DNA of 64,000 nucleotides from an uncultured Lachnospiraceae bacterium. GTDB lineage: Bacteria > Bacillota > Clostridia > Lachnospirales > Lachnospiraceae. Positions 1 to 8,146 of this stretch are shown here, piece after piece. The notes under the pieces are model-generated. The model had not been told where the DNA came from and did not search any database. It saw only the letters and a program-made list of their open reading frames with translations. Location: the NCBI GenBank assembly GCA_910584845.1, contig CAJUDH010000019.1, positions 1 through 64,000 on the forward strand, written 5' to 3'. Both the position numbers and the translations under genes were made by a program. Numbering within the stretch: the first letter of the stretch is position 1; each line of letters starts with the position of its first letter.

Positions 1-102
1 AGCACTGCCTGATGAAAGGTGCCACGGTTGATGTAGTGGCTGGAGCGGGCTAATTGTCCAATCGCGTGGCTGCGCCCGCAGTTGTAGTTTTTGTCGGGTG
101 AT

Positions 103-261
103 TCATGACAACTGCACATTTCCCCTTTTCAGACGGATAACGGTTTCCTGTTTGCATTTCGGGCAAAACAATGGGAAGTTTTCAAGTACTGTATCAAGGC
201 ACATCTTAATTCATGCCTTATTTCCGCGTACGGGCCATAGTACCCATTTACCGCTATTCAA
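103..261 (-). pseudogene. Cysteine-rich KTR-type conjugative element protein, remnant
   Basis: The minus strand reads KWVL, then a zinc-ribbon-like first half, then an in-frame TGA, then DTVLENFPLFCPKCKQETVI and a stop. This resembles the small Cys-rich KTR proteins carried by Firmicutes conjugative elements. The first Cys pair appears mutated (WPVRG where CPxCG is expected) and a stop interrupts the frame, so I call it broken. Bases 1-102 hold nothing I recognise. Family assignment is from memory of the CPKCKQET motif and is moderate. Confidence 0.5.
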
Positions 262-310
262 ATGCACCACCTTCGTTCCTCACTTTGGATTTCCCTCCCG
301 TATATTTTAC

Positions 311-1063
311 TTATATTTGTTTTGGGCAAATATAACGGGGTAATCCCTTGCTGTGTTTTCCATATTCAATCGCTTCTTTCGGACATTTGCAGATGCAAGC
401 CATACAGTGCGTACAGTTATCGCCCCATTTGGGTTTTCCGTTTTCAATACTAATATTTTTAAGAGGGCATACAGTAACACATTTACCGCAGGAAATGCAG
501 CTTTCAGTGGCATAGAACTTTTTTGCGTGAACGAACACCGGATAAAAAAGGTCGTTTATAATTCCGCTGTTCACTTTATCACCAAAAGAAATCTCTCGTT
601 TGGGCAGCTTATCTCCATTTTTGATATGAAGCGCTGTACGGTCTATGATATTTTCGGATTGATTCATAATCTGTAATGCCTTATCTTTGGCCGGTGTGGA
701 GAATAATGCAATATAGTTTTCCGGCATAACAATCTCTGCGCAACCGCGATAATTCATATTCTTTTTCGCACAAAGCGTTTCAAGATATTTACCTGCGTTT
801 CCAATACTTCCGCCGCAGGTCATAACAAAATAAATCTCCCTATTTCCGGAAAAATTAATTTTTTCCAGCCAATCGCTGACTATGCGCGGTATTCTCCAGG
901 CATAGGCCGGAACAACGATTACCCACGGGCGTTCCGATTTCATGTCTGAATAGTCTCTATTTCTGATTTTATCAAAAAGGTTTATTACCTCATCATCAAT
1001 CTCTTTACCAATTCGCCGGGCGGTGTATTCGCTGTTTCCTGTTCCTGAAAAATATAAAATCAT
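311..1063 (-). CDS. EFR1-type flavodoxin-ferredoxin fusion protein
   Basis: A 250-residue predicted cytoplasmic redox protein. The N-terminus (YFSGTGNSEYTA) is the FMN phosphate-binding loop of flavodoxin-like proteins. The C-terminal third has two CxxCxxCxxxCP clusters (CISCGKCVTVCP and CTHCMACICKCP), each expected to ligate a [4Fe-4S] centre. This order is that of EFR1-family ferrodoxins. The start overlaps the end of the upstream ArsR gene by four bases (ATGA), so the two are translationally coupled. With the ferredoxin-nitroreductase further upstream it forms a leftward three-gene redox operon. The physiological substrate is unknown; electron transfer to the nitroreductase partner is an inference. 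Confidence 0.85.
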   Translation of the reverse strand: MILYFSGTGNSEYTARRIGKEIDDEVINLFDKIRNRDYSDMKSERPWVIVVPAYAWRIPRIVSDWLEKINFSGNREIYFVMTCGGSIGNAGKYLETLCAKKNMNYRGCAEIVMPENYIALFSTPAKDKALQIMNQSENIIDRTALHIKNGDKLPKREISFGDKVNSGIINDLFYPVFVHAKKFYATESCISCGKCVTVCPLKNISIENGKPKWGDNCTHCMACICKCPKEAIEYGKHSKGLPRYICPKQI

Positions 1064-1428
1064 AGCTTATCCTCTCCTTGTGATTGTGAACTGATATGTC
1101 GTACACTGTCATAAACCCGATTAACTAACTCGGCAATATCCTTCCACTGTGTTTCATCAGTGCTTATATAGTAATAGTTTTTCGTTCCTTCACGGCGCAT
1201 TGCGACAATGCCGGCTTCTTTTAATATTTGAAGATGATGAGAAACCGAAGGCCGTGTAAGATGCGTCTTTTCTGCAATTTCTCCAACTCGAATGCCTGAC
1301 AAATCACTTCCAAGCAATACCAACAGCAGTAACTGCCTTGTTTCATCTCCGATTGCGGTAAACGCATTTCTGCATTTCCGAAATCCGTCTGTAATATATT
1401 TTAGGTTCTGCTTACATTCTTTTTCCAT
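1060..1428 (-). CDS. ArsR-family winged-helix transcriptional regulator
   Basis: 122 residues with a typical ArsR/SmtB winged helix: ALGDETR-like opening (AIGDETRQLLLLVLL), recognition helix region TRPSVSHHLQILKEAGIV, and a wing REGTKNYYYIS. No CVC metal box is visible in the alpha-3 region, so metal sensing is not indicated; redox or small-molecule sensing is possible. It sits in the middle of the operon, 9 bases after the nitroreductase and overlapping the EFR1 gene by 4, which fits an autoregulator. A near-palindrome at 2229-2242 just downstream of the operon promoter is a plausible operator. Confidence 0.88.
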   Translation of the reverse strand: MEKECKQNLKYITDGFRKCRNAFTAIGDETRQLLLLVLLGSDLSGIRVGEIAEKTHLTRPSVSHHLQILKEAGIVAMRREGTKNYYYISTDETQWKDIAELVNRVYDSVRHISSQSQGEDKL

Positions 1429-1437
1429 TTCAACCCC

Positions 1438-2211
1438 CTACATATATCTGACATTCAATTGTTTATGGGGGGTTGAACGCAAAAATTTTACATTAGGATA
1501 GCCAAGCACCAAAGTCATAGCAACCTTTCTTCCGCTTGGAATGCGGATTGCTTTTTTAATTTTCCTGGAAGCATTCGCCGCCATCGTGAAAAAGCCGCTG
1601 TATAGCACGCCTAAACCGTTTGCTTCTGCCACATACTCCATATTTTGAGCCGCAAGAATACCATTTGTTTTATCCTTTGCTAATATAACGATTACAAGGG
1701 GGGCATTGAAAAAGAAGAAGCTGTCGCTGATTTTATTGTTCCTGGCCAACGGGCTGAATAAATCCGCAATCGGTTTAACCGCGCTGAACACCTTAACAGC
1801 CATTTTTTCGATACGCTTTTTCTCTTTATTAAGCACAACAAACGAAACATCTTGCATATTCTTTGCCGTATGGGTAAGTCTGCCCGCTTCTAAAATTTGC
1901 TCGATAATATTCTGTGAAATCTCCGTTTTTTTAAAATTGCGGATACTTCTTCTAAACCGAATTGTATTCAATACATCATTCGGATTAAGGCGATATTCTT
2001 CTGTCTTTTCCACTTGACCGCTGCCGCAGCCAACCATCAAAATTGCTTTTTGTGGGCAGATTGCTGAGCATTGTCCGCACAATATGCAACGGTCCATAAC
2101 CGTAATTGCTTTTTTATTCTTTATTTCAAGGTTATGTGCCACACAAATTTTACCGCATATACCACACCCAATACATTTTTCAGTATCTATCAGTACCTGC
2201 TTCTGTGTCAT
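1438..2211 (-). CDS. Ferredoxin-domain nitroreductase family protein
   Basis: 257 residues. The first about 60 residues hold two [4Fe-4S] motifs (CIGCGICGKIC and CILCGQCSAICP), followed by an FMN-dependent nitroreductase fold that starts at RFRRSIRNFKKTEIS and contains EAGRLTHTAKNMQ. This is the common 4Fe-4S nitroreductase architecture of anaerobic Firmicutes, in which the clusters feed electrons to FMN for reduction of nitro-aromatics or other acceptors. It is the first gene of the leftward operon with ArsR and EFR1 genes. Natural substrate is not deducible. Confidence 0.9.
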   Translation of the reverse strand: MTQKQVLIDTEKCIGCGICGKICVAHNLEIKNKKAITVMDRCILCGQCSAICPQKAILMVGCGSGQVEKTEEYRLNPNDVLNTIRFRRSIRNFKKTEISQNIIEQILEAGRLTHTAKNMQDVSFVVLNKEKKRIEKMAVKVFSAVKPIADLFSPLARNNKISDSFFFFNAPLVIVILAKDKTNGILAAQNMEYVAEANGLGVLYSGFFTMAANASRKIKKAIRIPSGRKVAMTLVLGYPNVKFLRSTPHKQLNVRYM

Positions 2212-2228
2212 ATCCTCAAATCCTTTCG

Positions 2229-2273
2229 TTAATGTACTTTAACCATTATAGCAAACACACACTTGAAAAACAA
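2229..2273 (-). promoter_or_regulatory. Promoter and candidate operator of the nitroreductase operon
   Basis: On the minus strand a -35 TTGTTT (2268-2273) and a perfect -10 TATAAT (2245-2250) are separated by 17 bases. Just downstream, TTAATGTACTTTAA (2229-2242) is a 12/14 palindrome, placed where an ArsR repressor could block the start site. Operator role is inferred. Confidence 0.65.
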
Positions 2274-2443
2274 CATCGGTAAAGAAATTCGTAACCATAT
2301 CGAAATATCAGCGGACTATGTATCTAAGGTAAGGGATGAAATAAACATTTCTCCTTGCCACCTTGCGAACATTGAAAACAGAGGGCAATAGTCAAGAAAA
2401 TAATGCAAAGGCGGCAAGGGACAGGGCTGCCTGGACAATTCCC

Positions 2444-2758
2444 AAATCTTTCCATCGGTGCATGTTCATAGGGGCATCCTGCCTTATCCATACTTTGTAT
2501 CACATTTTTTCTTTGCAGTAAGATACAAATTCCCACGAGGTAAACTGGCAGCCCTGGCCACTGTGCAGAATCAGCCCCTTTTGTGGCTTCTCTGGCTTTA
2601 GTGTTTTCTCCCGTGCCTTTTTTGCCAATTCTGTATTGATATAGGTCCCGTTTACACTTGCAACGATAGGGCGGCCATATAAGCCCAAGATACTGCGATT
2701 CTCATAACCTTATGGCCTGGCAGGCGATTATTGTTGTAATAATATAGGCTTTGGCCAT
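2444..2758 (-). pseudogene. IS3-family transposase (integrase core) remnant
   Basis: Minus-strand reading frames carry pieces of an IS3-type DDE integrase: KPQKGLILHSGQGCQFTSWEF matches the central DDE region, and IQSMDKAGCPYEHAPMERF matches the Glu-containing C-terminal part. The two pieces lie in different frames with a shift near 2510, the first catalytic Asp region is missing, and in the usual HSDQG motif Asp is Gly (HSGQG). A short ORF start at 2758 is preceded by AGGAGG and by a leftward promoter-like pair TTGTAA/TATAAT (2787-2816), consistent with the IS 5' end being retained. Clearly non-functional. Confidence 0.75.
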
Positions 2759-2826
2759 GCTTCTGGTTCCTCCTTTGTTCGTTTTTATTATACCTTATCC
2801 GAACCAAGTGTTACAACTTTAGTATA

Positions 2827-3158
2827 CCAGAACCGAGGACAGGGCGGCTTTTATCGCCAGCCTGGACGATTACAGCCTGCTTGCCATTGACGATTTAGGC
2901 GTGGAAAGGAATACCGAGTATGCCATGGAGCAGATGTTTACCGTCATTGACAGCCGGTATCGGAGTAAGAAGCCGCTGATTGTCACGACAAACCTGAAAC
3001 TGGAAGAAATCAAGAACCCGCCAGACCTTGCCCACGCAAGGATTTATGGCCGCATACGGGAACGGTGTGCGCCGGTCCTCTTTTCCGGTAAGAATTTCCG
3101 GGAGGAAGGAGCCAGGGCGGCTAAAGCGGCGGCGAAGGAGATTGTGAGTAAGGGATAA
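2827..3158 (+). pseudogene. DnaC/IstB-like ATPase, C-terminal fragment
   Basis: The open frame begins abruptly beside the IS3 remnant and reads through LLAIDDLGVERNTEYAM, a Walker B and sensor region of DnaC-like helicase loaders, then VIDSRYRSKKPLIVTTNL and RIRERCAPVLFSGKNFR. The Walker A half is missing, so the gene is 5'-truncated. A GTG codon at 2901 could start a short protein but lacks the ATP-binding site. Such ATPases sit in replication modules of Firmicutes mobilizable elements, and the tnpW gene follows directly. Confidence 0.75.
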
Positions 3159-3188
3159 CATAAACGGACTACATGAAAAGGAGGATTT

Positions 3189-3410
3189 ATGGGCAGCGAG
3201 AAAATCACAGAGGACACTACCACCACAGCACCGGCTAAGGACGCCCCCGCACTGGTGAAGATTGGCCGGACTACCTACATTGTGAGGGTTCATTTCAGCA
3301 AGACCAGTAAGGAAACCATGAGCGGCAAAATCAAGCATATGCTGAAAAATGAGATACGGCAGATGCGAAAAAACGATAACGGAAACAGGCCGGGATTCAG
3401 AAATGCGTGA
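3189..3410 (+). CDS. tnpW: TnpW family transposon-encoded protein
   Basis: 73 residues with a disordered acidic/Thr-rich N-terminus and the core VKIGRTTYIVRVHFSKTSKE followed by a basic helix ending in MRKNDN. This matches the small TnpW proteins that accompany replication and excision genes in Tn4451-like and other clostridial mobilizable elements. The gene is 30 bases after the DnaC-like fragment with an AAAAGGAGG Shine-Dalgarno. Function is unknown in the family. The frame is intact, though the surrounding element is decayed. Confidence 0.75.
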   Translation: MGSEKITEDTTTTAPAKDAPALVKIGRTTYIVRVHFSKTSKETMSGKIKHMLKNEIRQMRKNDNGNRPGFRNA

Positions 3411-3488
3411 CGCTATGCGTCTGATCCCGGCTTGTAAAATCAGGAGGTTTATGGTAGTATGGAGATACGAAAATGAGAGGGAAAACAG

Positions 3489-3671
3489 GTGGGAAGATTG
3501 ACAGTGGCGGATAAGCAACATCAGGAAGATTTGCAGCGTTTGCGTTTGTTAAGGCCAATCGATGATGACATTATGCATTGTCTTTTCAAGGGTAACATTC
3601 CATTGGCTGAATTTGTGTTACGCATTATCACTGATAAACCAGATTGTCCCAGTTCGTTTTATGGTTGCTGA
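3489..3671 (+). pseudogene. N-terminal fragment of PD-(D/E)XK (Rpn-like) nuclease transposase
   Basis: 60 residues: LQRLRLLRPIDDDIMHCLFKGNIPLAEFVLRIITDKPD closely resembles the start of the large PD-(D/E)XK nuclease-family transposase/Rpn proteins abundant in Lachnospiraceae. The reading then ends in CPSSFYGC and a stop, so the catalytic core is absent. The following sequence becomes strongly AT-rich, which points to a junction around 3650. Confidence 0.55.
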
Positions 3672-3768
3672 TAAAATGTGTGTATAAATATATATTCTAC
3701 ATATATTTATCCTTGTAGTATACAGATAAATAATGTATGAAAATATATTTTTATAGTGGAGATTCATC

Positions 3769-4164
3769 ATGGATAAGAAGATACAGCGGATATTAAATAT
3801 TATCATGAGTTGCTTTGTAGGCGTGTTCATTGGTTCAGGGTTATATAGATACTGGCATTTCCAAAAATATCCAGAGTTATATTTTATACAGTCTGCCCCT
3901 TGGTATACCAGTATTATAGTGCAGGGGTTACTTACGCTTATACTATTAGCAATTTGTATGATAATAAAGGTCATTTTTATGGAAAAGATAGAAATGATGA
4001 AGAAAATTGCATTGATTTTAGGAATTGTTTTTCTGACTTTGACATTTATAGGTGGATTCTATGTAATTGATAATCATGGAGAAGTAAATGCTGGATATGC
4101 AGCTATACCAGGGCTTTGGACTATGATATGTTTCGGATATTACAAAAATAAAAAACAAGGTTAA
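3769..4164 (+). CDS. Small four-helix membrane protein, function unknown
   Basis: 131 residues with four hydrophobic segments: about 8-27, 45-68, 77-97 and 108-124. Between helices 1 and 2 lies YPELYFIQSAPWYTS. I do not recognise a named family. The ATG is preceded by GTGGAG. Base composition is strikingly AT-rich compared with the flanking genes, indicating separate origin, and the gene lies between decayed mobile-element pieces. Confidence 0.6.
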   Translation: MDKKIQRILNIIMSCFVGVFIGSGLYRYWHFQKYPELYFIQSAPWYTSIIVQGLLTLILLAICMIIKVIFMEKIEMMKKIALILGIVFLTLTFIGGFYVIDNHGEVNAGYAAIPGLWTMICFGYYKNKKQG

Positions 4165-4354
4165 ATTTTTCCGAAGGATCAAATCTGACAGGTATATCAG
4201 CGTGATTGTGGTATTCTGTTAGAAGTGCAAATCGTGATTGCAGGAGGATCTTTGATCATGAATATTGTGTCAAGACTTTTTCGCAAATTTAATTTCCGCC
4301 GCTTGGCAGCAGTCAGTCAGCCATAATATCAGACAGCAGTTCCTCCTCCGGTTT

Positions 4355-4890
4355 GGAGAGATGATCCATGTTCCTGTAACGGCGGGTTCCCCATTGTTTC
4401 GCAAGGCAGGACAGAGGGCACCCGACAGCACCCGCCCATATAAATTATCGTGGAAGGGCATTATGTAGGCGCTGAAAAAACGGAAACGGTATTTAAGCGG
4501 ATCGGATAAGATTTTCCGAGGGATTATCAAATGCGCCGATTGCGGGAAGGCCATGTTTGCCAAAGCCAGGCAGAAAAGAAAGCGGAACCATGTGTTAGAC
4601 GAGGCTTTCTACGGCTTTACCAAGTACCATGAGTTTGGGAAAGTGGGCTGTTCGCCACACACCATGGAGGTGAGGGCGGTTTACGAAGTTGTGCTTGCAG
4701 ACATTCAGAAACATGCAGGACAGGCACTGGCAGACAGGAAAGCAATGGTAACGGGAATTGCGGAGCGCCTTAATCTTTCGATGCCAGCGGACAGCCGAAA
4801 AGGGAACTAAGGCAATGTAAACAGCGAGTGTCAGAGGTTGAAAACCCGTATGCCAAACGGTACAAGGACCTGACATTGGCTTTTCGCCCC
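4355..4890 (+). pseudogene. Large serine recombinase (TnpX-like), C-terminal remnant
   Basis: Three frames together spell a large serine recombinase: MIHVPVT with a degraded linker, then SGSDKIFRGIIKCADCGKAM with the first half of the zinc beta-ribbon (CADCG), continuing through FTKYHEFGKVGCSPHTMEVRAVYEVVLADI, then out of frame ELRQCKQRVSEVENPYAKRYKD. Stops and frameshifts near 4468 and 4800 and the missing catalytic N-terminus show decay. This was probably the integrase of the mobilizable element whose other fragments surround it. Sequence from 4165 to 4354 has only a 22-codon ORF after AGGAGG at 4243 and no recognised gene. Confidence 0.7.
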
Positions 4891-4907
4891 AGGCAAAAGG
4901 CAGCCTT

Positions 4908-4959
4908 TTTACTGTAAATAAAAAATCCGGCCCGCTTGCGCAAAGGCTAGTGGGCCGGA
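4908..4959 (-). terminator. Terminator-like hairpin, leftward
   Basis: TCCGGCCC (4926-4933) pairs with GGGCCGGA (4952-4959). On the minus strand the stem is followed by a T-run and then the short palindromic motif TTTACAGTAAA (4908-4918 region), a motif that also follows other terminators in this window at about 13298 and 33388. Confidence 0.45.
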
Positions 4960-5121
4960 TAAAAAGGGGAGGATAAGTATTTCTTTTTTCTTTGGTACTA
5001 ATCTCATTATTTCCTTGTGGAAGGAGTTTATACATAAAAAGGGAAAAAAATTATTTTTTTCACCGGAACTTAAAAATTTTATTTGCAATAAGGGCGCCCT
5101 CCAACAAAAATACATAGGCGG

Positions 5122-5650
5122 CGGCACCTCCACATCCATATCATGGTGACCATGCGCCCTTTTGACGGACGCGGCGTATGGGGCGTGAGGCAGAAAAAGG
5201 AGTACATTCTTGACCCACAGGGCAATAAAATCTATGGCCTGAAAAAGCGGCAGTACAAATGCAGCCCCATTCTCGCCACTGGCTGGAACAGGCAGGCCAA
5301 AGCCGGGGAATGGCGGACGGCATGGGCGCAGCTTTGCAACCGGGCGTTGGAGCAGTACGGACATGCAAGCGCATCGGCCACCGCAGTTATGAACGGCAGG
5401 GGATAGGCCCCCACCGCCCATTTAGGCGTTGCCGCCCTTGCTATGGAGAAGCGCGGCATCCGCGAAAGGGACAATATAAGGTATAATCTCTCCTTTCGCT
5501 CTTGCTAGGAAGAAGCGCGGCGTCTGCACCGGGCAGGGGGGATGGATCGGGAAACCGAGGTGACAATTAGGGCTTGGGGCAGTTAAAGGCGCGTGTCTCC
5601 AAACCGCAAAACTGGTGGAAGGAAGAAGCCGGGGGCAACGGGACATTCAC
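5122..5650 (+). pseudogene. MobA/MobL-type (MOBQ) relaxase remnant
   Basis: The frame reads LHIHIMVTMRPFDGRGVWGV, in which the HxH is the metal-binding motif III of MOBQ relaxases, then RQKKEYILDPQGNKIY and RQAKAGEWRTAWAQLCNRALEQYG. It shifts frame near 5380 (HRSYERQGI) and again further on, where ERGNI- and LKARVSKLQNWWKEE-like segments can be pieced together up to about 5650. The catalytic Tyr region is missing. Bases 4960-5121 and 5651-5770 contain no gene I recognise. Confidence 0.7.
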
Positions 5651-5770
5651 GGTAAACGGAAACCTGTTGAACGGCGGTTAGGCACTCTGGAAAAGCACAT
5701 CGGGCAAGCTGGCATTTATTTCAAGTACAAGGGGGAAAGCCGCTGACCGAAACCGGGCAAATAATAGTAA

Positions 5771-6220
5771 TTACCTTTTCTTTTCCATCCGGTAATTTGT
5801 TAGAAAAATTCCTTGCCGTTCTACGGATTGTTCTTTCATAACGCTATATCCCCTCTTTTCAAAAAAAGGTTTTGCCGTAATAGAAGCATGGGTAACAATA
5901 GTTCCTTGTACCGCTTGTTCCAACTGATTGCAAATAGCTGTCCCGACCCCTTTCCCTTGGTAATCGGCATGAACAAATAAACGGTCAAGGTAGCCGGTAT
6001 GATCGATGTCGCCAAACCCAACGACAGTTCCGTTATCAACTGCAACAACACTAAAATGTTCTTGTAATGACTGGTTCCACTTCTCCAAATCTACTTCCCC
6101 AGTTGCCCATACATTTAACTGTTCTTCCGTATAATCCCTTGCATTGACAGTGTGGACTGTATTATAAAATAGCCCTGTCAATATTTTACAATCCGATGGC
6201 CGATACATTCTAATTTCCAC
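5771..6220 (-). CDS. GNAT family N-acetyltransferase
   Basis: 149 residues with the GNAT fold: YRPSDCKILTGLFYNTVHTVN at the start, VVAVDNGTVVGFGDID as the central strands, LFVHADYQGKGVGTAICNQLE as the acetyl-CoA pyrophosphate-binding loop (QGKGVG), and THASITAKPFFEKRGY near the end. This arrangement resembles YafP-like acetyltransferases. It probably acetylates a small molecule or a protein N-terminus in the cytoplasm; the acceptor is not deducible. The gene is intact within the decayed element and more AT-rich than the downstream chromosome, so it may be cargo. Confidence 0.85.
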   Translation of the reverse strand: MEIRMYRPSDCKILTGLFYNTVHTVNARDYTEEQLNVWATGEVDLEKWNQSLQEHFSVVAVDNGTVVGFGDIDHTGYLDRLFVHADYQGKGVGTAICNQLEQAVQGTIVTHASITAKPFFEKRGYSVMKEQSVERQGIFLTNYRMEKKR

Positions 6221-6265
6221 TGCCTCACACCTCCAAAGCTTTCACTTTGATGAACTTTGAATTTG

Positions 6266-6781
6266 CTATTGTAAATCCAGTTTTACTTCATACATATCAT
6301 CAATAAATACTGTATTAACATTATACTTTTTGGCAAGTTTTAAAAATTGTGCATTCTCTTCTAAAACGCTTTCCATCGTACACCAATCATCATTCAAACG
6401 ATTTTCAATGGCATTTGCATATTTTTTTATATTGCAAAAATGGTTTCGAATATAGTTTTCGCTCATCACAAGGCAGTAGTATCGAATCTTATCAAGATAT
6501 TCCTTTTTAAAATCCTTTTCAAAATCAAAAGGAATATAGCTTCCTTCCATAATAAGGTTTTGTCTGTTTTCTATGGCGGTTTTAATCATTTCACGAATAA
6601 TAGGCCACATATAGCCTGTAAGTTCACTATCATCTTCTGGTGTGAGTTTAGTGTAACCGCTACGAATTAAGCCCATTTTCAGATGGTCTATTGAAAAATA
6701 GGGATATTTATATTGTTCAAGCAGTTTTTGCGCAAGAACTGTTTTTCCGGTGTGCGAAGCACCGGTTATTAAAATAATCAT
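6266..6781 (-). CDS. Small P-loop ATPase/kinase-like protein
   Basis: 171 residues. Walker A is GASHTGKT at residues 7-14, followed by YFSIDHLKMGLIRSGYT. RQNLIMEGSYIPFDF resembles the second-strand region of small-molecule kinases and zeta-toxin-like proteins. No lid domain is obvious. The protein could phosphorylate a small metabolite or antibiotic, but no substrate can be assigned. It is AT-rich and lies 45 bases upstream of the acetyltransferase on the same strand, so the two may be cotranscribed. Confidence 0.7.
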   Translation of the reverse strand: MIILITGASHTGKTVLAQKLLEQYKYPYFSIDHLKMGLIRSGYTKLTPEDDSELTGYMWPIIREMIKTAIENRQNLIMEGSYIPFDFEKDFKKEYLDKIRYYCLVMSENYIRNHFCNIKKYANAIENRLNDDWCTMESVLEENAQFLKLAKKYNVNTVFIDDMYEVKLDLQ

Positions 6782-6839
6782 TTATGCTTTCCCTTTCCTG
6801 CTTCAAAGCTGATTTGCCGGCCTGTACCAAAAAATTATA

Positions 6840-7075
6840 CCATATCCAATTGCGGAAGGCAATCTACGTTCGATATCCGTTCCGCCAGTCCAGACGGTGT
6901 TCAGATTATCGGAGCATTGCCAGAGTATAACAGTAAGCTGGCGCACATCCTTCAGATCCAGCCGGATGCAGATTCCGTTCAGCGCCATCTTGCGGACATA
7001 GGCACTCATGGTCAGAATTCCGGCATCCGCTATTTTGAGTTTTATCCGCTCCTTGTCCTCCGTGGAAATAGCGGA
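6840..7075 (-). pseudogene. MobC-like relaxosome accessory protein remnant
   Basis: The minus strand reads STEDKERIKLKIADAGILTM, SAYVRKMALNGICIRLDLKD and VRQL, closely matching the core of bacterial MobC (NLSAYLRKMAxxG then xLDLxxLRE). It then degenerates (ILWQCSDNLNTVW where LLRxxSNNLNQIA is expected). The N-terminal start is missing. This is a further piece of the decayed mobilizable element, on the strand opposite to the relaxase remnant. Confidence 0.6.
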
Positions 7076-7403
7076 TTAGCAGCCGCATGGAGCGGCGGTA
7101 TCTGGCGGACGCTTCGGAGATTTTTTGCCGAACGCTTCCGGAGAAAATCCTGGAATCAAATGGGCGTTGCTATCGCATATGTCATGTTTCAGTATATAAA
7201 GAAATTATTTCTGCCGGCAAAAAAGCGTTTCCGGTTGTTGCCGGTACGATATGGCAGCGGGCAGGAAGAACTGGAAGCTAAGATAAAGGATCGGCCGGCC
7301 CTTGTCCTGGCAGAAGGACATCCGGCCCCCAGCCCTCCCGGCCGTGCCTGTCCGCGGCCAAATGTGGAAAAGGGTTTTCCCAAAGGAGAATTGTAAAAAC
7401 GAA
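7076..7403. other. Gap with no recognised gene
   Basis: Plus-strand open frames run through this interval but none has codon usage or motifs resembling a known protein. It marks the edge between the mobile-element debris and the conserved chromosomal genes. Confidence 0.4.
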
Positions 7404-7432
7404 TTGCAAATTTTTAGGAAGTGTTATATACT
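7404..7432 (+). promoter_or_regulatory. Promoter of the SEC-C protein gene
   Basis: -35 TTGCAA (7404-7409) and -10 TATACT (7427-7432) with a 17-base spacer, about 60 bases before the ATG at 7492. Confidence 0.65.
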
Positions 7433-7491
7433 AAGGAATAACATGCGTGGCAGGGCCACGGAACAACAACGCTGAGAAAGGGTGCATACGT

Positions 7492-8004
7492 ATGGCATTA
7501 TTGGAAACATGGAGGAACCTTGCCTATGGCAACGGGACCGATGATAAAGAGAAAGACAGGCTGTGGCAGGGATATTTCGCCATTGAAAAAGGCATTTACG
7601 AGAAGATTTTGTCCAACCCCACGGAAACGGTCACCGGCACGGTGCGGGAGCTGGCTGAAAAATATGAGACGGAACTTTTGATTATGACTGGTTTCCTGGA
7701 CGGGATCAACGAAAGCCTGAAGGGATATGAGAACCCCATTGATACCATGGAGGAGGATACCCAGGTCAAGATTGAGATTGACCCGGAGAAGCTCTATTAC
7801 AACATGGTGGCGGCTAAGGCAGAGTGGCTGTACAACCTGCCCCAGTGGGAGGATATCCTAAGCGAAGAAAGGCGCAAGGAGCTGTACAAGCAACAGAAAG
7901 TTTCCGGCACGGTCCGCAAGGACAAGAAGGTTTTCCCCAACGACCCGTGCCCTTGCGGGAGCGGGAAGAAATATAAAAAATGCTGTGGCAGGAATGCTTC
8001 TTAA
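7492..8004 (+). CDS. SEC-C metal-binding domain protein
   Basis: 170 residues. The ATG at 7492 follows GAGAAAGGG at a workable distance; an upstream frame extension lacks a good ribosome site. The body is helical and ends with a SEC-C zinc motif, DPCPCGSGKKYKKCCG, like the C-terminus of SecA. In SecA this motif binds zinc and SecB or ribosomes; here it is a stand-alone protein whose partner is unknown. It begins the block of conserved chromosomal genes, with a promoter of its own. Confidence 0.85.
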   Translation: MALLETWRNLAYGNGTDDKEKDRLWQGYFAIEKGIYEKILSNPTETVTGTVRELAEKYETELLIMTGFLDGINESLKGYENPIDTMEEDTQVKIEIDPEKLYYNMVAAKAEWLYNLPQWEDILSEERRKELYKQQKVSGTVRKDKKVFPNDPCPCGSGKKYKKCCGRNAS

Positions 8005-8146
8005 TGGATTCAGGAAAGTTTTGAGGGCGCCGTGAGGCGTGGCAGAAAGCAGGGACAACCGGACGGATCGGAATGGTGTGCCTGCTTTTCTGTATCAGGA
8101 TATGTTTTGCGGCGTAAAACAGCAGGGTTGCGGGGGAGGGGGAGGC

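Noticed and set aside
2280..2390. Plus-strand stretch reading IGKEIRN...INISPCHLANIENRG, similar to an XRE helix-turn-helix
   Set aside because: Only about 40 codons, no start or remaining domain, and the match is loose; at most a fragment.
2895..3521. 208-codon minus-strand open frame
   Set aside because: It runs antisense to the DnaC-like fragment and TnpW, both of which have recognisable motifs on the plus strand.
6917..7396. 159-codon plus-strand open frame
   Set aside because: Its first third is antisense to the MobC remnant and the remainder has no recognisable motif or conserved start.
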